From the NCBI RefSeq assembly GCF_020885975.1, contig NZ_AP025183.1, positions 1,302,001 through 1,366,000 of the forward strand: a stretch of DNA of 64,000 bases. Reading direction: 5' to 3'. Below are positions 16,955-25,496 of this stretch, piece by piece. Below the pieces are notes generated by a model. The model made no database searches. It worked only from the letters and a program-made list of their open reading frames with translations, and was not told the DNA's origin. Numbering within the stretch: the stretch's first letter is position 1; every line of letters begins with the position of its first letter. Both the position numbers and the translations under genes were made by a program. This DNA comes from Flavobacterium ammonificans. Lineage in GTDB: Bacteria; Bacteroidota; Bacteroidia; Flavobacteriales; Flavobacteriaceae.

Positions 16955-17416
16955 ATGAAAGTATATTCATTAAAAGCGGAACAGTTTGTTAATGCCAGTA
17001 TTCAAGAATGTTGGGCTTTTTTTTCAAATCCAAGAAATTTACAAAAAATCACACCAACTGATATGGGATTTGAAATCACTGATTTTGATGAAAAAAGTAT
17101 GTATGCAGGACAAATTATACAATATAAAGTTTCTCCACTTTTTGGAATTAAATTAAGTTGGATGACTGTTATAACTGTGGTAAAGGAGGAAAGTTATTTT
17201 GTAGACGAACAGCGTTTCGGGCCTTATACACTTTGGCATCACAAGCATTTTTTTGAAGAAAAAGACAATGGAGTCCTTATGACAGACTTGATTCATTATG
17301 CCTTACCATTAGGTTTTTTGGGTAGAATCATGAATGCTTTGATAGTGAAAAACAAACTAAAATCCATTTTTAACTACCGAACAATCAAAGTAGACGAATT
17401 ATTTAATACAAAATAA
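16955..17416 (+). CDS. SRPBCC-family protein in the carotenoid/photolyase operon
   Basis: The ATG at 16955 follows the crtZ stop by 4 bases and gives 153 residues. An in-frame ATG at 16901 inside crtZ is less likely. The fold belongs to the START/SRPBCC superfamily (polyketide cyclase-like): the N-terminal strand YSLKAEQFVNASIQECWAFF, then FSNPRNLQKITP, and a long C-terminal helix. Members bind hydrophobic ligands in a deep cavity. Constant position between crtZ and the photolyase suggests a light-stress or pigment-related task, but no reaction is known to me. It overlaps the photolyase start by one base (TAATG). Confidence 0.75.
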   Translation: MKVYSLKAEQFVNASIQECWAFFSNPRNLQKITPTDMGFEITDFDEKSMYAGQIIQYKVSPLFGIKLSWMTVITVVKEESYFVDEQRFGPYTLWHHKHFFEEKDNGVLMTDLIHYALPLGFLGRIMNALIVKNKLKSIFNYRTIKVDELFNTK

Positions 17417-18711
17417 TGACTAAACAAGAAGTTGTTTTTTTTTGGTTTCGACGTGATTTACGTTTGGAAGATAATGTAGGTTTGTTCCATGCTTTACAAT
17501 CAAAATATCCAGTAATTCCATTATTTATTTTTGACGAAACTATTTTGGAACGTTTACCAAAAAATGATCCAAGAGTTGGTTTTATTCATGAATCACTTTC
17601 TAAAATTCATCTTAAATTACAAGAAACAGCTAGTTCTCTTTTGGTTCTTAAAGGAAAGCCTGAATTAGTTTGGGAAGCATTACTTCAAGAGTATGCCATT
17701 CAAGAAGTAGTTTGGAATAAAGATTACGAACCCAATGCCATGCAACGTGATGCAGCGGTAACTGATATTCTTCAATCAAATGGAGTAGGAGTAGCGACCT
17801 ATAAAGATCAAGTCATTTTTGAAAAAGAAGAAATTGTCAAATCAGATGGGTTACCCTATACTGTATACACTCCCTTTAAAAATAAATGGTTGGAAAAATA
17901 CAAAACTATAGCACCAGTTATTGAATACGATGCTAGTCCGTATTTTTCTAATTTTTTCAAAAGTAAATTTGATCTTCTTTCTTTGGAAGAAATTGGTTTT
18001 GTTCCAAGTTCGATTAAAGTAAAACCTCACAATTTAAAATTGGTTGCTACCTATCACGAAACAAGAGATTTTCCAGCTTTAGATAGTACATCTTATTTGT
18101 CACCTCATTTGCGTTTTGGAACCGTTAGTGTTCGTAAATTAGTCAATTGGGCGGTACGTAAAAATGATGTTTTTTTGAGTGAATTGATATGGAGAGAATT
18201 TTTCATGCAAATTTTATATCATTTTCCTAAAGTTCAAAATAAGAATTTTAAGTCGGCTTACGATGGTATTCAATGGCGCAATGACGAATCTGATTTCAAG
18301 CGTTGGTGCGAGGGTAGAACAGGATATCCAATGGTAGATGCTGGAATGCGTCAGCTCAACGAAACGGGTTATATGCACAATCGAGTTCGTATGGTAGTCG
18401 CAAGTTTTCTATGCAAGCATTTATTAATCGAATGGCAGTGGGGCGAAGCCTATTTTGCTGAAAAGTTATTAGATTACGAAATGGCATCTAATGTTGGAAA
18501 TTGGCAGTGGGCAGCTGGAACTGGTTGTGATGCAGCTCCTTATTTTAGAGTTTTTAATCCTGAAATTCAGCAGAAAAAATTTGACGAAAAGGGAATTTAT
18601 ATTCGACAGTGGGTTAAAGAATTTGATTTGGGTTATGACCAACCTATGGTAGATCATGCTATGGCTAGAGATCGCGCTATTGCGACTTATAAAGCAGGGA
18701 TTCTAAAATAG
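17416..18711 (+). CDS. phrB: Cryptochrome/DNA photolyase (class I CPD photolyase type)
   Basis: A 431-residue flavoprotein that uses blue light to split cyclobutane pyrimidine dimers. The N-terminal antenna domain begins VVFFWFRRDLRLEDNVGL. The C-terminal FAD domain has RWCEGRTGYPMVDAGMRQLN, MHNRVRM, the FLCKHLLIEWQWGE region and NVGNWQWAAGTGCDAAPYFR, which carries the conserved Trp electron-transfer and Asn/FAD residues. It is shorter than the E. coli enzyme (472), as is common in Bacteroidota. The start codon overlaps the SRPBCC stop. It is the last gene of the merR-crtI-crtB-crtZ operon, so repair is co-expressed with photoprotective pigment. Confidence 0.93.
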   Translation: MTKQEVVFFWFRRDLRLEDNVGLFHALQSKYPVIPLFIFDETILERLPKNDPRVGFIHESLSKIHLKLQETASSLLVLKGKPELVWEALLQEYAIQEVVWNKDYEPNAMQRDAAVTDILQSNGVGVATYKDQVIFEKEEIVKSDGLPYTVYTPFKNKWLEKYKTIAPVIEYDASPYFSNFFKSKFDLLSLEEIGFVPSSIKVKPHNLKLVATYHETRDFPALDSTSYLSPHLRFGTVSVRKLVNWAVRKNDVFLSELIWREFFMQILYHFPKVQNKNFKSAYDGIQWRNDESDFKRWCEGRTGYPMVDAGMRQLNETGYMHNRVRMVVASFLCKHLLIEWQWGEAYFAEKLLDYEMASNVGNWQWAAGTGCDAAPYFRVFNPEIQQKKFDEKGIYIRQWVKEFDLGYDQPMVDHAMARDRAIATYKAGILK

Positions 18712-18719
18712 CTTTATAA

Positions 18720-18760
18720 AAAAAACTCCCGAAAACTGTTTATAGTAATTCGGGAGTTCC
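18720..18760 (-). terminator. Intrinsic terminator of the folE operon
   Basis: AACTCCCGAA near 18724-18733 pairs with TTCGGGAGTT near 18749-18758. Only the minus-strand reading has a following T tract (the A run at about 18717-18725), so it mainly ends the minus-strand operon. The same hairpin also lies directly behind the photolyase stop. Confidence 0.75.
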
Positions 18761-18793
18761 AACCTAACTCTAACCTAAAAAACAACTAATATA

Positions 18794-19393
18794 TTAACTC
18801 AATTTACTTGTAATTAAGCTAATAAACTCTTTACGCGTTTTGTCTTTTTCAAAAGCTCCAGTAAACGATGAAGTGGTTGTAACTGAATTCTGTTTTTGAA
18901 TGCCACGCATTTGCATACACATGTGTTGTGCTTCTATAACTACCGCTACACCAAGGGGTTCTAATGCCTCTTGAATACAACATTTAATTTGATCTGTCAA
19001 ACGTTCTTGAACTTGCATTCTTCTTGCAAATGCATCAACGATTCTAGGGATTTTACTTAAGCCAACAATTTTCCCGTTGGGAATATAGGCTACATGTGCT
19101 TTCCCAAAGAAAGGCAACATATGGTGCTCACACATAGAATACACTTCAATGTCTTTCACCACAATCATTTGTTGATGGTCTTCAGTAAACAAAGCTGATT
19201 TTAATATTTCTAATGGATCTAATTCGTAACCATGAGTTAAATATTGCATCGCTTTTGCTACTCGTTCAGGAGTTTTCTCTAATCCTTCGCGCGTAACATC
19301 TTCTCCTAAATTTTCAATAATCGTTTTATAATTATTAGAAAGTAATTCAGTAACCTCAGTATTGTATTGTTCTATTTTTTCGTAATTTTTCAT
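18794..19393 (-). CDS. folE: GTP cyclohydrolase I
   Basis: A 199-residue enzyme that converts GTP to 7,8-dihydroneopterin triphosphate, the first step to tetrahydrofolate and other pterins. The zinc ligands C88, H91 and C159 are present with the family spacing, in [16 protein letters not shown] and [11 protein letters not shown]. It is the last gene of the minus-strand light operon, 24 bases after the SDR gene. Photolyases use methenyltetrahydrofolate as antenna in many species, so co-location with phrB is functionally sensible, though the chromophore of this photolyase is not shown by sequence. Confidence 0.95.
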   Translation of the reverse strand: MKNYEKIEQYNTEVTELLSNNYKTIIENLGEDVTREGLEKTPERVAKAMQYLTHGYELDPLEILKSALFTEDHQQMIVVKDIEVYSMCEHHMLPFFGKAHVAYIPNGKIVGLSKIPRIVDAFARRMQVQERLTDQIKCCIQEALEPLGVAVVIEAQHMCMQMRGIQKQNSVTTTSSFTGAFEKDKTRKEFISLITSKLS

Positions 19394-19417
19394 GTAAATT
19401 GATGTGGGGATATTTAA

Positions 19418-20101
19418 TTATATTTTAAAACTGACAATACCGTAATCCATTTCAAAAATTTGTCCGGAAATTGATTTTGCTTTTTCTGAAATCAAGAAAT
19501 CTGCCATTTCAGCTACTTCTTGTGGCTGTAAATAGCCTTTCATAGGATGGCGTTCTACCATATTTTCTTTCATTCGGTCGTTTCTTAAAATCCCTGCCGC
19601 CAAGGTAGTTTCGGTAATCGTTGGTGCGATAGCATTGATACGAATACTAGATGCTAATTCTGCACCAAGAGATTTAACTAATCCTTCTACACCCGCTTTT
19701 GCTGTTGCAATACTGGCATGAAAAGGCATTCCTAATTTAGCTGCCACGGTACTAAACAATAGGACAGAAGGTTGGTTTCCCTTTTTCAAAGCAGCTAAGT
19801 ATTTTTGAATCACTTTTACTGCTCCAATTACATTGATTTCAAAGTCATTTCTAAAATCATCAATACTTAAGCTACCAATTGGTTTTAAAGTAATTGATCC
19901 TGGACAGTAAATTAAAGTGTCCAAACTTTCGATTTCTGGTAATGCATCTTGCAATACATCTAAACTGTAATGTTCTAGATTTGGATGGCTCATTTCAGGA
20001 GCAGTACGACTGATTGTATACACCTTATTTTTTTCCAATTGTTGTAACAAAATGGCATTACCAATTCCTTTACTTCCTCCAACTATGAGTATATTTTTCA
20101 T
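19418..20101 (-). CDS. Short-chain dehydrogenase/reductase lacking the catalytic tyrosine
   Basis: A 227-residue classical-length SDR. The NAD(P)-binding GGSKGIG is at residues 8-14, an NAG-like YCPG at 65-68, and the Ser of the catalytic triad at residue 117 (LLFSTVA). The YxxxK motif should end at K135, but the residue four before it is Ile131 and no Tyr lies nearby (PFHASIATAK). The usual proton relay is therefore broken, or a different residue such as H128 acts. Position between DUF2805 and folE suggests a pterin- or light-linked role, but the substrate is unknown. It is 11 bases downstream of the DUF2805 gene. Confidence 0.85.
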   Translation of the reverse strand: MKNILIVGGSKGIGNAILLQQLEKNKVYTISRTAPEMSHPNLEHYSLDVLQDALPEIESLDTLIYCPGSITLKPIGSLSIDDFRNDFEINVIGAVKVIQKYLAALKKGNQPSVLLFSTVAAKLGMPFHASIATAKAGVEGLVKSLGAELASSIRINAIAPTITETTLAAGILRNDRMKENMVERHPMKGYLQPQEVAEMADFLISEKAKSISGQIFEMDYGIVSFKI

Positions 20102-20112
20102 TAATTAATTAT

Positions 20113-20391
20113 TTATCGTTTTGCTATTTTGTTGTTGTTTATTTGTCTTTGGCGCGAACATTTAAAACGGCCTTCTCTAAAATCGCGTAATTTTTCATGT
20201 TTGGTTTTTCTACCCTGAACTCTTGCTCGCCACATTCTAAAACTTGAAGGTTTCATCTCGGCACGCATCAAGTCAATAACATCTTGTTCTTTTAAACCAA
20301 ACTGCAGTAAAATGGCATCAAAAGTGGTTCTGTCTTCCCAAGCCATTTCAATGATGCGGTCTTTATCGATATCAGTTAATTCTCTTTTCAT
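20113..20391 (-). CDS. DUF2805 / TIGR03643 family protein
   Basis: A 92-residue basic protein. The conserved core reads MAWEDRTTFDAILLQFGL, then MKPSSFRMWRARVQGRKTKH, which is the TIGR03643 signature. The family has no known function and is often found near photolyase or cryptochrome genes in Bacteroidota and Proteobacteria. The WED-type N-terminus plus a predicted helix-turn-helix-like segment might contact nucleic acid; that is speculation. Its ATG overlaps the stop of the ABC1 kinase gene by one base, so expression is coupled. Confidence 0.85.
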   Translation of the reverse strand: MKRELTDIDKDRIIEMAWEDRTTFDAILLQFGLKEQDVIDLMRAEMKPSSFRMWRARVQGRKTKHEKLRDFREGRFKCSRQRQINNNKIAKR

Positions 20392-21698
20392 TAGCTATAT
20401 TTCTGATAGTTATGTACTACAATCTCAGCTTTTAAATCAAATAGTAAGTTGTACAAACCAAAGAAGGTTCTGTTCATGTAGATAAAATGTTTGGAACCAC
20501 GATTTCCATTCATTTTTCTTAGATTGGTATCATTGGCAAAACGCTCTCCTAATTGTGCTATTTTTTCAAAAAACATTTCGTCTGAAAAATCAAAAGTTTC
20601 TGATTGAAAAGGCTGAGTAAATAATGTTAGCAAGTCATAGAACATGGAAGTAAAATAAGCTACTTCTTCAGGAGTATCATCAATACGTAAAATTTCTAAT
20701 TCGAATAATTTTTCGTTAAAAAGTACTTGATTATCAATGACCTCTTTTTTAATTAACTCAAAATAAGGCGTGTAAAACTCTTTTGGAATTGCTTTCATAC
20801 ATCCAAAATCTAGAGCAACTAGCTCATTATTTTCGTTAACTAAGAAATTTCCTGGATGAGGGTCGGCATGCACTTTGCGCAAGACATGTATTTGATACAT
20901 ATAAAAATCCCATAATGCTTGTCCTAACTGATTTCCAATTTCACCATTGGTATTTTCCTTCGTAAACTCAGACAAGTGTGATCCTGTCATCCAATCCATA
21001 GTAATTATTTTCTCAGAAGAATAGTCACTGTAATAGTTTGGAAAAACCAAGTGATTTATTTTAGAACAAGCCGCTACGACTTCTTGACTTTGTTTTAGTT
21101 CTAATAAATAGTTGGTTTCTTCAATTAACTTGTCTTCAACTTCTTTGAAATATTTATCTGAATCTTTGCCTTGTAAATTAAACATTCGAATAGCAATTGG
21201 TTTCACCAAAGCCAAATCAGAAGAAATACTATTTGCCACTCCTGGATATTGAATTTTCACGGCCAATTTTTTACCATCTTTAATTGCCAAATGGACTTGA
21301 CCAATACTCGCTGCATTGACTGAGTTTGGATTGAACTCGTCAAAGATTTCATAAGGTGTTTTGCCTAAATTCGATTTGAATGTTTTTAACACTAAAGGTG
21401 CTGAAAGTGGCGGAACTGAAAATTGAGACAATGAAAATTTTTCCACATAGGCTTGAGGAAGGAAACTTTTATCCATACTCAACATCTGTGCTACTTTCAA
21501 GGCGCTTCCTTTCAAACTTTTCAGTCCATCATAAATATCCTCAGCGTTATCTTCATTTAATTTATCACGATTGAGTGAAGGATTCACTACTTTTTCGCCA
21601 TAATATTTTAAATAATTAACACCTACTTTGGCACCTGTTTGTACTAATTTACTAGCACGTTGGATTTTAGAAGTAGGAATATAATCAATAGTTTTCAT
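20391..21698 (-). CDS. ABC1/UbiB/AarF-family atypical kinase
   Basis: A 435-residue protein with the UbiB-type kinase-like fold. It shows an ALKVAQMLSMD stretch (the KxGQ-like N-terminal motif, here degenerate), an Ala-rich loop PNSVNAASIGQVHLA, the Lys in KLAVKIQYPG, and a catalytic-loop HADPHPGNFLV followed by ALDFGCMK. Family members support ubiquinone, isoprenoid-lipid or plastid quinone metabolism. Here a role in carotenoid or membrane-lipid photostress is plausible because of the operon, but unproven. It starts immediately after the TetR stop codon. Confidence 0.9.
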   Translation of the reverse strand: MKTIDYIPTSKIQRASKLVQTGAKVGVNYLKYYGEKVVNPSLNRDKLNEDNAEDIYDGLKSLKGSALKVAQMLSMDKSFLPQAYVEKFSLSQFSVPPLSAPLVLKTFKSNLGKTPYEIFDEFNPNSVNAASIGQVHLAIKDGKKLAVKIQYPGVANSISSDLALVKPIAIRMFNLQGKDSDKYFKEVEDKLIEETNYLLELKQSQEVVAACSKINHLVFPNYYSDYSSEKIITMDWMTGSHLSEFTKENTNGEIGNQLGQALWDFYMYQIHVLRKVHADPHPGNFLVNENNELVALDFGCMKAIPKEFYTPYFELIKKEVIDNQVLFNEKLFELEILRIDDTPEEVAYFTSMFYDLLTLFTQPFQSETFDFSDEMFFEKIAQLGERFANDTNLRKMNGNRGSKHFIYMNRTFFGLYNLLFDLKAEIVVHNYQKYS

Positions 21699-22358
21699 TT
21701 AGTTGTGTTGTATTTTTTCTTTAAAAAGAAATTTCCCGAAATCAATTAGACTTTCTAACGGAGCAGTATTCATTAATTCAAACGACGCCTTCACGGATTT
21801 TTCAATATAGATGTCTGTTTTTTCAAATGCAGCTGAAGTGTCGTCCAGCCAAAACTTTAATGTCATTAACAACTGAATCCAAGCTGATTCTTGCAACGCC
21901 TTTTCCTGGATGTCTTGAAAACGTTCTTGTTTCAATCGGTATTCATCCGAAATAATAGAACTAACAAAGTCTTTGAAACCATTTCTCAAACCGCTTAGTT
22001 GCATTAATCCTTTTAGCATAGTGCTATTTTCTTTTAAGCTAAGGACTACATAACTTCTGTTTGCCGTCAGTAATTCAAAGAAGGTGAAGTAAAAACTAAG
22101 CATTTTACTTTTCATATCGTAGTATTCGTAATCTTTATCTTTTTCTAATAATTCAATTGTCTTAGATAGAAATTGATTGAACACTTCCTTCTCAATTCCT
22201 TCCATACCGCCAAAGAATGTATAAAATTCAGCTTCTGTAAATCCATTTTCTTTTGCAAAATGAAATACTGATTTAGGTTTTGAATTGTGCTCTAAAGTAC
22301 TTTGCATATAGAATGAAATTACTTTTTCTTTAGTTAGAGTAGATTTTTTAGTAGCCAT
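21699..22358 (-). CDS. TetR-family transcriptional regulator
   Basis: A 219-residue protein. The N-terminal 60 residues show a TetR-type HTH (KEKVISFYMQSTLEH, then VFHFAKENGFTEAEFYTFFGGMEGIE), with FYTFF as recognition helix. The remainder is a helical ligand or dimer domain. It heads the minus-strand operon tetR-ABC1-DUF2805-SDR-folE and faces the divergent TIGR01777 gene across about 110 bases. That intergenic region holds a perfect 8-bp inverted repeat, a natural operator for this regulator or for the neighbouring MerR protein. Confidence 0.8.
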   Translation of the reverse strand: MATKKSTLTKEKVISFYMQSTLEHNSKPKSVFHFAKENGFTEAEFYTFFGGMEGIEKEVFNQFLSKTIELLEKDKDYEYYDMKSKMLSFYFTFFELLTANRSYVVLSLKENSTMLKGLMQLSGLRNGFKDFVSSIISDEYRLKQERFQDIQEKALQESAWIQLLMTLKFWLDDTSAAFEKTDIYIEKSVKASFELMNTAPLESLIDFGKFLFKEKIQHN

Positions 22359-22383
22359 TTTGATTGCTTTTCAAATTAGAGCA

Positions 22384-22446
22384 TAAAGATACAAAATGTT
22401 TAACAATATTGTAATAAAGTTAAACAAAAATATTTTCATATATTTG
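22384..22446. promoter_or_regulatory. Divergent promoter region with inverted repeat
   Basis: TGTTTAAC at 22397-22404 and GTTAAACA at 22419-22426 form a perfect 8-bp inverted repeat with 14 bases between. TATATTTG at 22439-22446 is a -7 element for the rightward TIGR01777 gene. TATCTTTA on the minus strand (22384-22391) is a near-consensus -7 for the leftward tetR operon. The inverted repeat lies between the two promoters and could control both. Confidence 0.55.
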
Positions 22447-22470
22447 TGTTAAAATAATTCAAACCACATT

Positions 22471-23394
22471 ATGTTAGAAGAGAGAAAAAATGTTGTAGTT
22501 ACGGGTGGTACAGGTTTTGTTGGTAAAAAATTAACCCAATTACTGTTAGATAACGGATATTCAGTAACGATTCTAAGTCGTACTGCTAAAGAATATTCAG
22601 CTGGAGTTTCCTATGCTCAATGGAATGTTGAAGATGGAACAATTGACGAACAAGCTATTTTAGGCGCCAATTATATTATACACTTAGCTGGAGAAAATAT
22701 AGGCGCTAAACGTTGGACAAGGAATCGGAAGAAAGCAATTCTAGACAGTAGAGAACAATCTACTCAATTACTGTTGGCTACTTTACAAAAATACAACAAA
22801 CAACTGGATGCTTTTATTTCAGCTTCGGGTGTTGGAATTTATGGAGCTATTACTGATGATGTTTTGTGTTCAGAAACTACTCCTGCTGCCAATGACTTTT
22901 TGGGAACGGTATGCCAGAAATGGGAATCGGCTGCTCAACCTATACGTGATTTAGGTATTCGTACAGTATACATTCGTACGGGTTTGGTTTTAGGAAAAGG
23001 CGATGGTGTTTTACAGCAATTAGTTCCACTTTTCAAATTGAGATTGGGTAGTGCTATTGGTTCAGGAAAACAATTTATGCCATGGATACATATTGATGAT
23101 TTATGCCGAATTTATTTGGAGGCTGTAATCAATCCTGAAGTTCAAGGACCCTACAATGCAGCCATTAATGATAGTACTACGAATTCGATTTTCTCAAAGA
23201 CTTTAGCTTCAATTTTGGGTTATAGTATTTGGTTGCCAAATGTTCCTGCATTTTTACTGCAAATTGTTTTAGGAGAAATGGCACAATTAGTGCTTACAGG
23301 ACGTAGAGTAACATCAAACAAAATTGAGGCTATTGGTTTTAAGTTTGAATTTACACAATTGAATCTCGCTTTAAAAAATTGTTTGGATAAATAA
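22471..23394 (+). CDS. TIGR01777-family NAD-dependent epimerase/dehydratase-like protein (YfcH)
   Basis: A 307-residue extended-SDR protein. The Rossmann motif GGTGFVGKKL is at residues 13-22, and the family pattern HLAGENIGAKRWTRNRKKAILDSR is near residue 72. A C-terminal DUF1731 segment (PAFLLQIVLGEMAQLVLTGRRV) is present. The biochemical function of the YfcH group is unknown, although it resembles nucleotide-sugar epimerases. It is divergent from the tetR operon and shares its regulatory region, so it is probably part of the same regulon. Confidence 0.9.
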   Translation: MLEERKNVVVTGGTGFVGKKLTQLLLDNGYSVTILSRTAKEYSAGVSYAQWNVEDGTIDEQAILGANYIIHLAGENIGAKRWTRNRKKAILDSREQSTQLLLATLQKYNKQLDAFISASGVGIYGAITDDVLCSETTPAANDFLGTVCQKWESAAQPIRDLGIRTVYIRTGLVLGKGDGVLQQLVPLFKLRLGSAIGSGKQFMPWIHIDDLCRIYLEAVINPEVQGPYNAAINDSTTNSIFSKTLASILGYSIWLPNVPAFLLQIVLGEMAQLVLTGRRVTSNKIEAIGFKFEFTQLNLALKNCLDK

Positions 23395-23395
23395 T

Positions 23396-23935
23396 TTATT
23401 GCAAGGAACATTCAAGATGTGTTTGGACTTTTTTGGATATTTTAGGTAAAATCATACTAGGAATTTTGATTTCAAAATCATCAGTATTAAGTATAAAATC
23501 AGCTGTAACCTGTAGTTGATTTTTTGTTTTTTTGAAGATTCCAGAAACAGTGATTGGTTTTGAAACTCCGTGAATTTTAATGGTGCCATTTATCTTTAAA
23601 AAAGTCCCCTCCGGCGAAATTTTGTCGAGATCAAAATTGGGTACTACCCCTTTAAAACTAGCCCTAGGATATTTATCACTTTCCAAATAAATTTCATTGA
23701 AGTGAGTATGCATCAAATCTCTTTTGAATTTAAAATCTTTTATTTTTAAGAAAAATACAATAGAGTTATCTTTTAGATTCAGTGTACAGTTTACAGCATT
23801 GTTTACAGCACTGATTTCCTCAAATAAAGGCACTGAAGCTTCAAAAAATACTTTTCCTGAAGTTGTTTCTAACTTCTTTTGTGCCAATACATAGATGCAA
23901 TTGAATAGTATTACTATTAGAATTATTTTTCTCAT
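23396..23935 (-). CDS. YceI-family periplasmic protein
   Basis: A 179-residue protein with a signal peptide (MRKIILIVILFNCIYVLAQ). The lipocalin-like YceI fold is seen in GKVFFEASVPLFEEISAVNN, the MHTHFNEIYLESDKYPRASFKG segment and GTIKIHGVSKPITVSG. YceI proteins bind long polyprenoid or lipid-like molecules in a beta-barrel. It is convergent with the TIGR01777 gene, 1 base apart, so the two stops nearly touch. The isoprenoid-binding property of the family is compatible with the nearby carotenoid genes, but no operon link exists. Confidence 0.88.
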   Translation of the reverse strand: MRKIILIVILFNCIYVLAQKKLETTSGKVFFEASVPLFEEISAVNNAVNCTLNLKDNSIVFFLKIKDFKFKRDLMHTHFNEIYLESDKYPRASFKGVVPNFDLDKISPEGTFLKINGTIKIHGVSKPITVSGIFKKTKNQLQVTADFILNTDDFEIKIPSMILPKISKKVQTHLECSLQ

Positions 23936-24046
23936 AATTCAAAAATTTAAAATACAATTTACAATAAATAGTTGAATAAAAAAAGTAGGGTTTTGGTTTG
24001 TATTAAAGCATGGTAGTTACTCTTTCAGAATTATACAACTATTTTT

Positions 24047-25384
24047 TTACGATTCCAATTGATTTTCATCTGTCTCAGCACGATTGATGATATTGTCTGG
24101 TAATGCTTTTTTAGCTTTGGCTCCCATTTTTTTCAAACGTTCCACACTGCTTATTAAGTTTCCTTTACCTTCTACTAGTTTATTCATTGCGCCAGCATAT
24201 TCGACTTTACTTTCGTCAATTTTCTTTCCAATTTTAATTAAATCGGCTACGAAACCTTCAAATTTATCATACAAAGCTCCTGCTTGGCGCGCAATTTCTA
24301 ACGCATTTTCTTGTTGTTTTTGATTGGTCCACATACTATCAATAGTTCGTAAGGTAGCTAATAAAGTAGCTGGAGTTACGATGACAATATTTTTTTCAAA
24401 AGCCTTGTTGTACAATGAAGTGTCTTCGTTTAATGCCATAGCAAATGCCGGTTCGATTGGAATAAATAACAACACAAAATCAGGACTTTCAATTTGGTAC
24501 AAGTCTTGGTAGTTTTTGTTCCCCAATTGTTCTACGTGACGTTTGATCGAGTTGACGTGCTCTTTGAGGTAGTTGGATTTCAATTCTTCGTCTTCCTCAT
24601 TGATGTATTTTTCGTAAGCGGTCAACGATACTTTTGAATCGACAATCATTTTTTTGCCATCGGGCAAATTAATCACTACGTCTGGAAATACACGATTACC
24701 TTCCTCTGTTGTAAATGCTTGTTGCACCTCGTATTCACGACCTTTTTCTAAACCTGATTTTTCTAAAACACGCTCCAATACCAATTCACCCCAATTCCCT
24801 TGCATTTTGCTGTCGCCTTTTAATGCTTTGGTCAAGTTAATGGTTTCCTTGCTCATTTGAAGATTCATTTCACGTAACCCCAAAATTTGTTGACGAAGCG
24901 CCGCGTGGTAATCGATACTTTCCTTGTGAGTGTCTTCGACTTTCTTTTCGAATAATTGAATTTTATCTTGTAGCGGTGTCAAGATATTTTGCATATTCTC
25001 TTTGTTCTGCTCAGTGAACTTATTCGATTTTTCGTCTAATATTTTATTAGCTAAATTCTCGAATTCTTTGGTGAATTTTTCCTGAAGCTGTTCTACTTCT
25101 TGTTTTTGTTCTTTATTGCGTTCCCATAGATTTTCAAAATCAACTTCTTTTTTGGACAATTGAATAGCCAAACTGTCCTTCTCTTTCCGAATCACTTCTT
25201 TCTCGCTTCTTTCTTTTTCTAGGATTTCTTTCAAGTTCTGAATTTGAGCTTGACTTGCCAATACTTTTTCTTCTAAACTGATTTTTTCAGCCTGCATTTT
25301 GGCAGAGAAAATGAGTTTGCCAATGTAAATACCAATGGCTAATGCGATTATAAAACTGAATAAAACAGGAAGTATAGCTGTCAT
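24047..25384 (-). CDS. rmuC: DNA recombination protein RmuC
   Basis: A 445-residue protein with an N-terminal membrane helix (about residues 4-24) and a long coiled coil (about 30-170). The RmuC nuclease-like domain follows at about 190-400, with the motifs KMQGNWGELVLERVLEKSGL, VFPDVVINLPDGKKMIVDSKVSL and FVLLFIPIEPAF. The D-x(n)-DSKV arrangement is a PD-(D/E)XK-type core. RmuC limits inversions at short repeats in E. coli. It is monocistronic. Confidence 0.94.
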   Translation of the reverse strand: MTAILPVLFSFIIALAIGIYIGKLIFSAKMQAEKISLEEKVLASQAQIQNLKEILEKERSEKEVIRKEKDSLAIQLSKKEVDFENLWERNKEQKQEVEQLQEKFTKEFENLANKILDEKSNKFTEQNKENMQNILTPLQDKIQLFEKKVEDTHKESIDYHAALRQQILGLREMNLQMSKETINLTKALKGDSKMQGNWGELVLERVLEKSGLEKGREYEVQQAFTTEEGNRVFPDVVINLPDGKKMIVDSKVSLTAYEKYINEEDEELKSNYLKEHVNSIKRHVEQLGNKNYQDLYQIESPDFVLLFIPIEPAFAMALNEDTSLYNKAFEKNIVIVTPATLLATLRTIDSMWTNQKQQENALEIARQAGALYDKFEGFVADLIKIGKKIDESKVEYAGAMNKLVEGKGNLISSVERLKKMGAKAKKALPDNIINRAETDENQLES

Positions 25385-25471
25385 AAAAAGGATGAATTTA
25401 GTAAGTAGTAAAAGTAGGGAATTCTCTGAATTTGCTGCTTTAAAATAATTATTTTTTCTTCAATAATAATG

Positions 25472-25479
25472 TACTTTTG
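25472..25479 (+). promoter_or_regulatory. -7 promoter element before the RluE-like gene
   Basis: TACTTTTG fits TAnnTTTG and lies 18 bases before the ATG. No -33 TTG is found at the correct distance. Confidence 0.35.
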
Positions 25480-25496
25480 CTACAAATTGAAACCAT

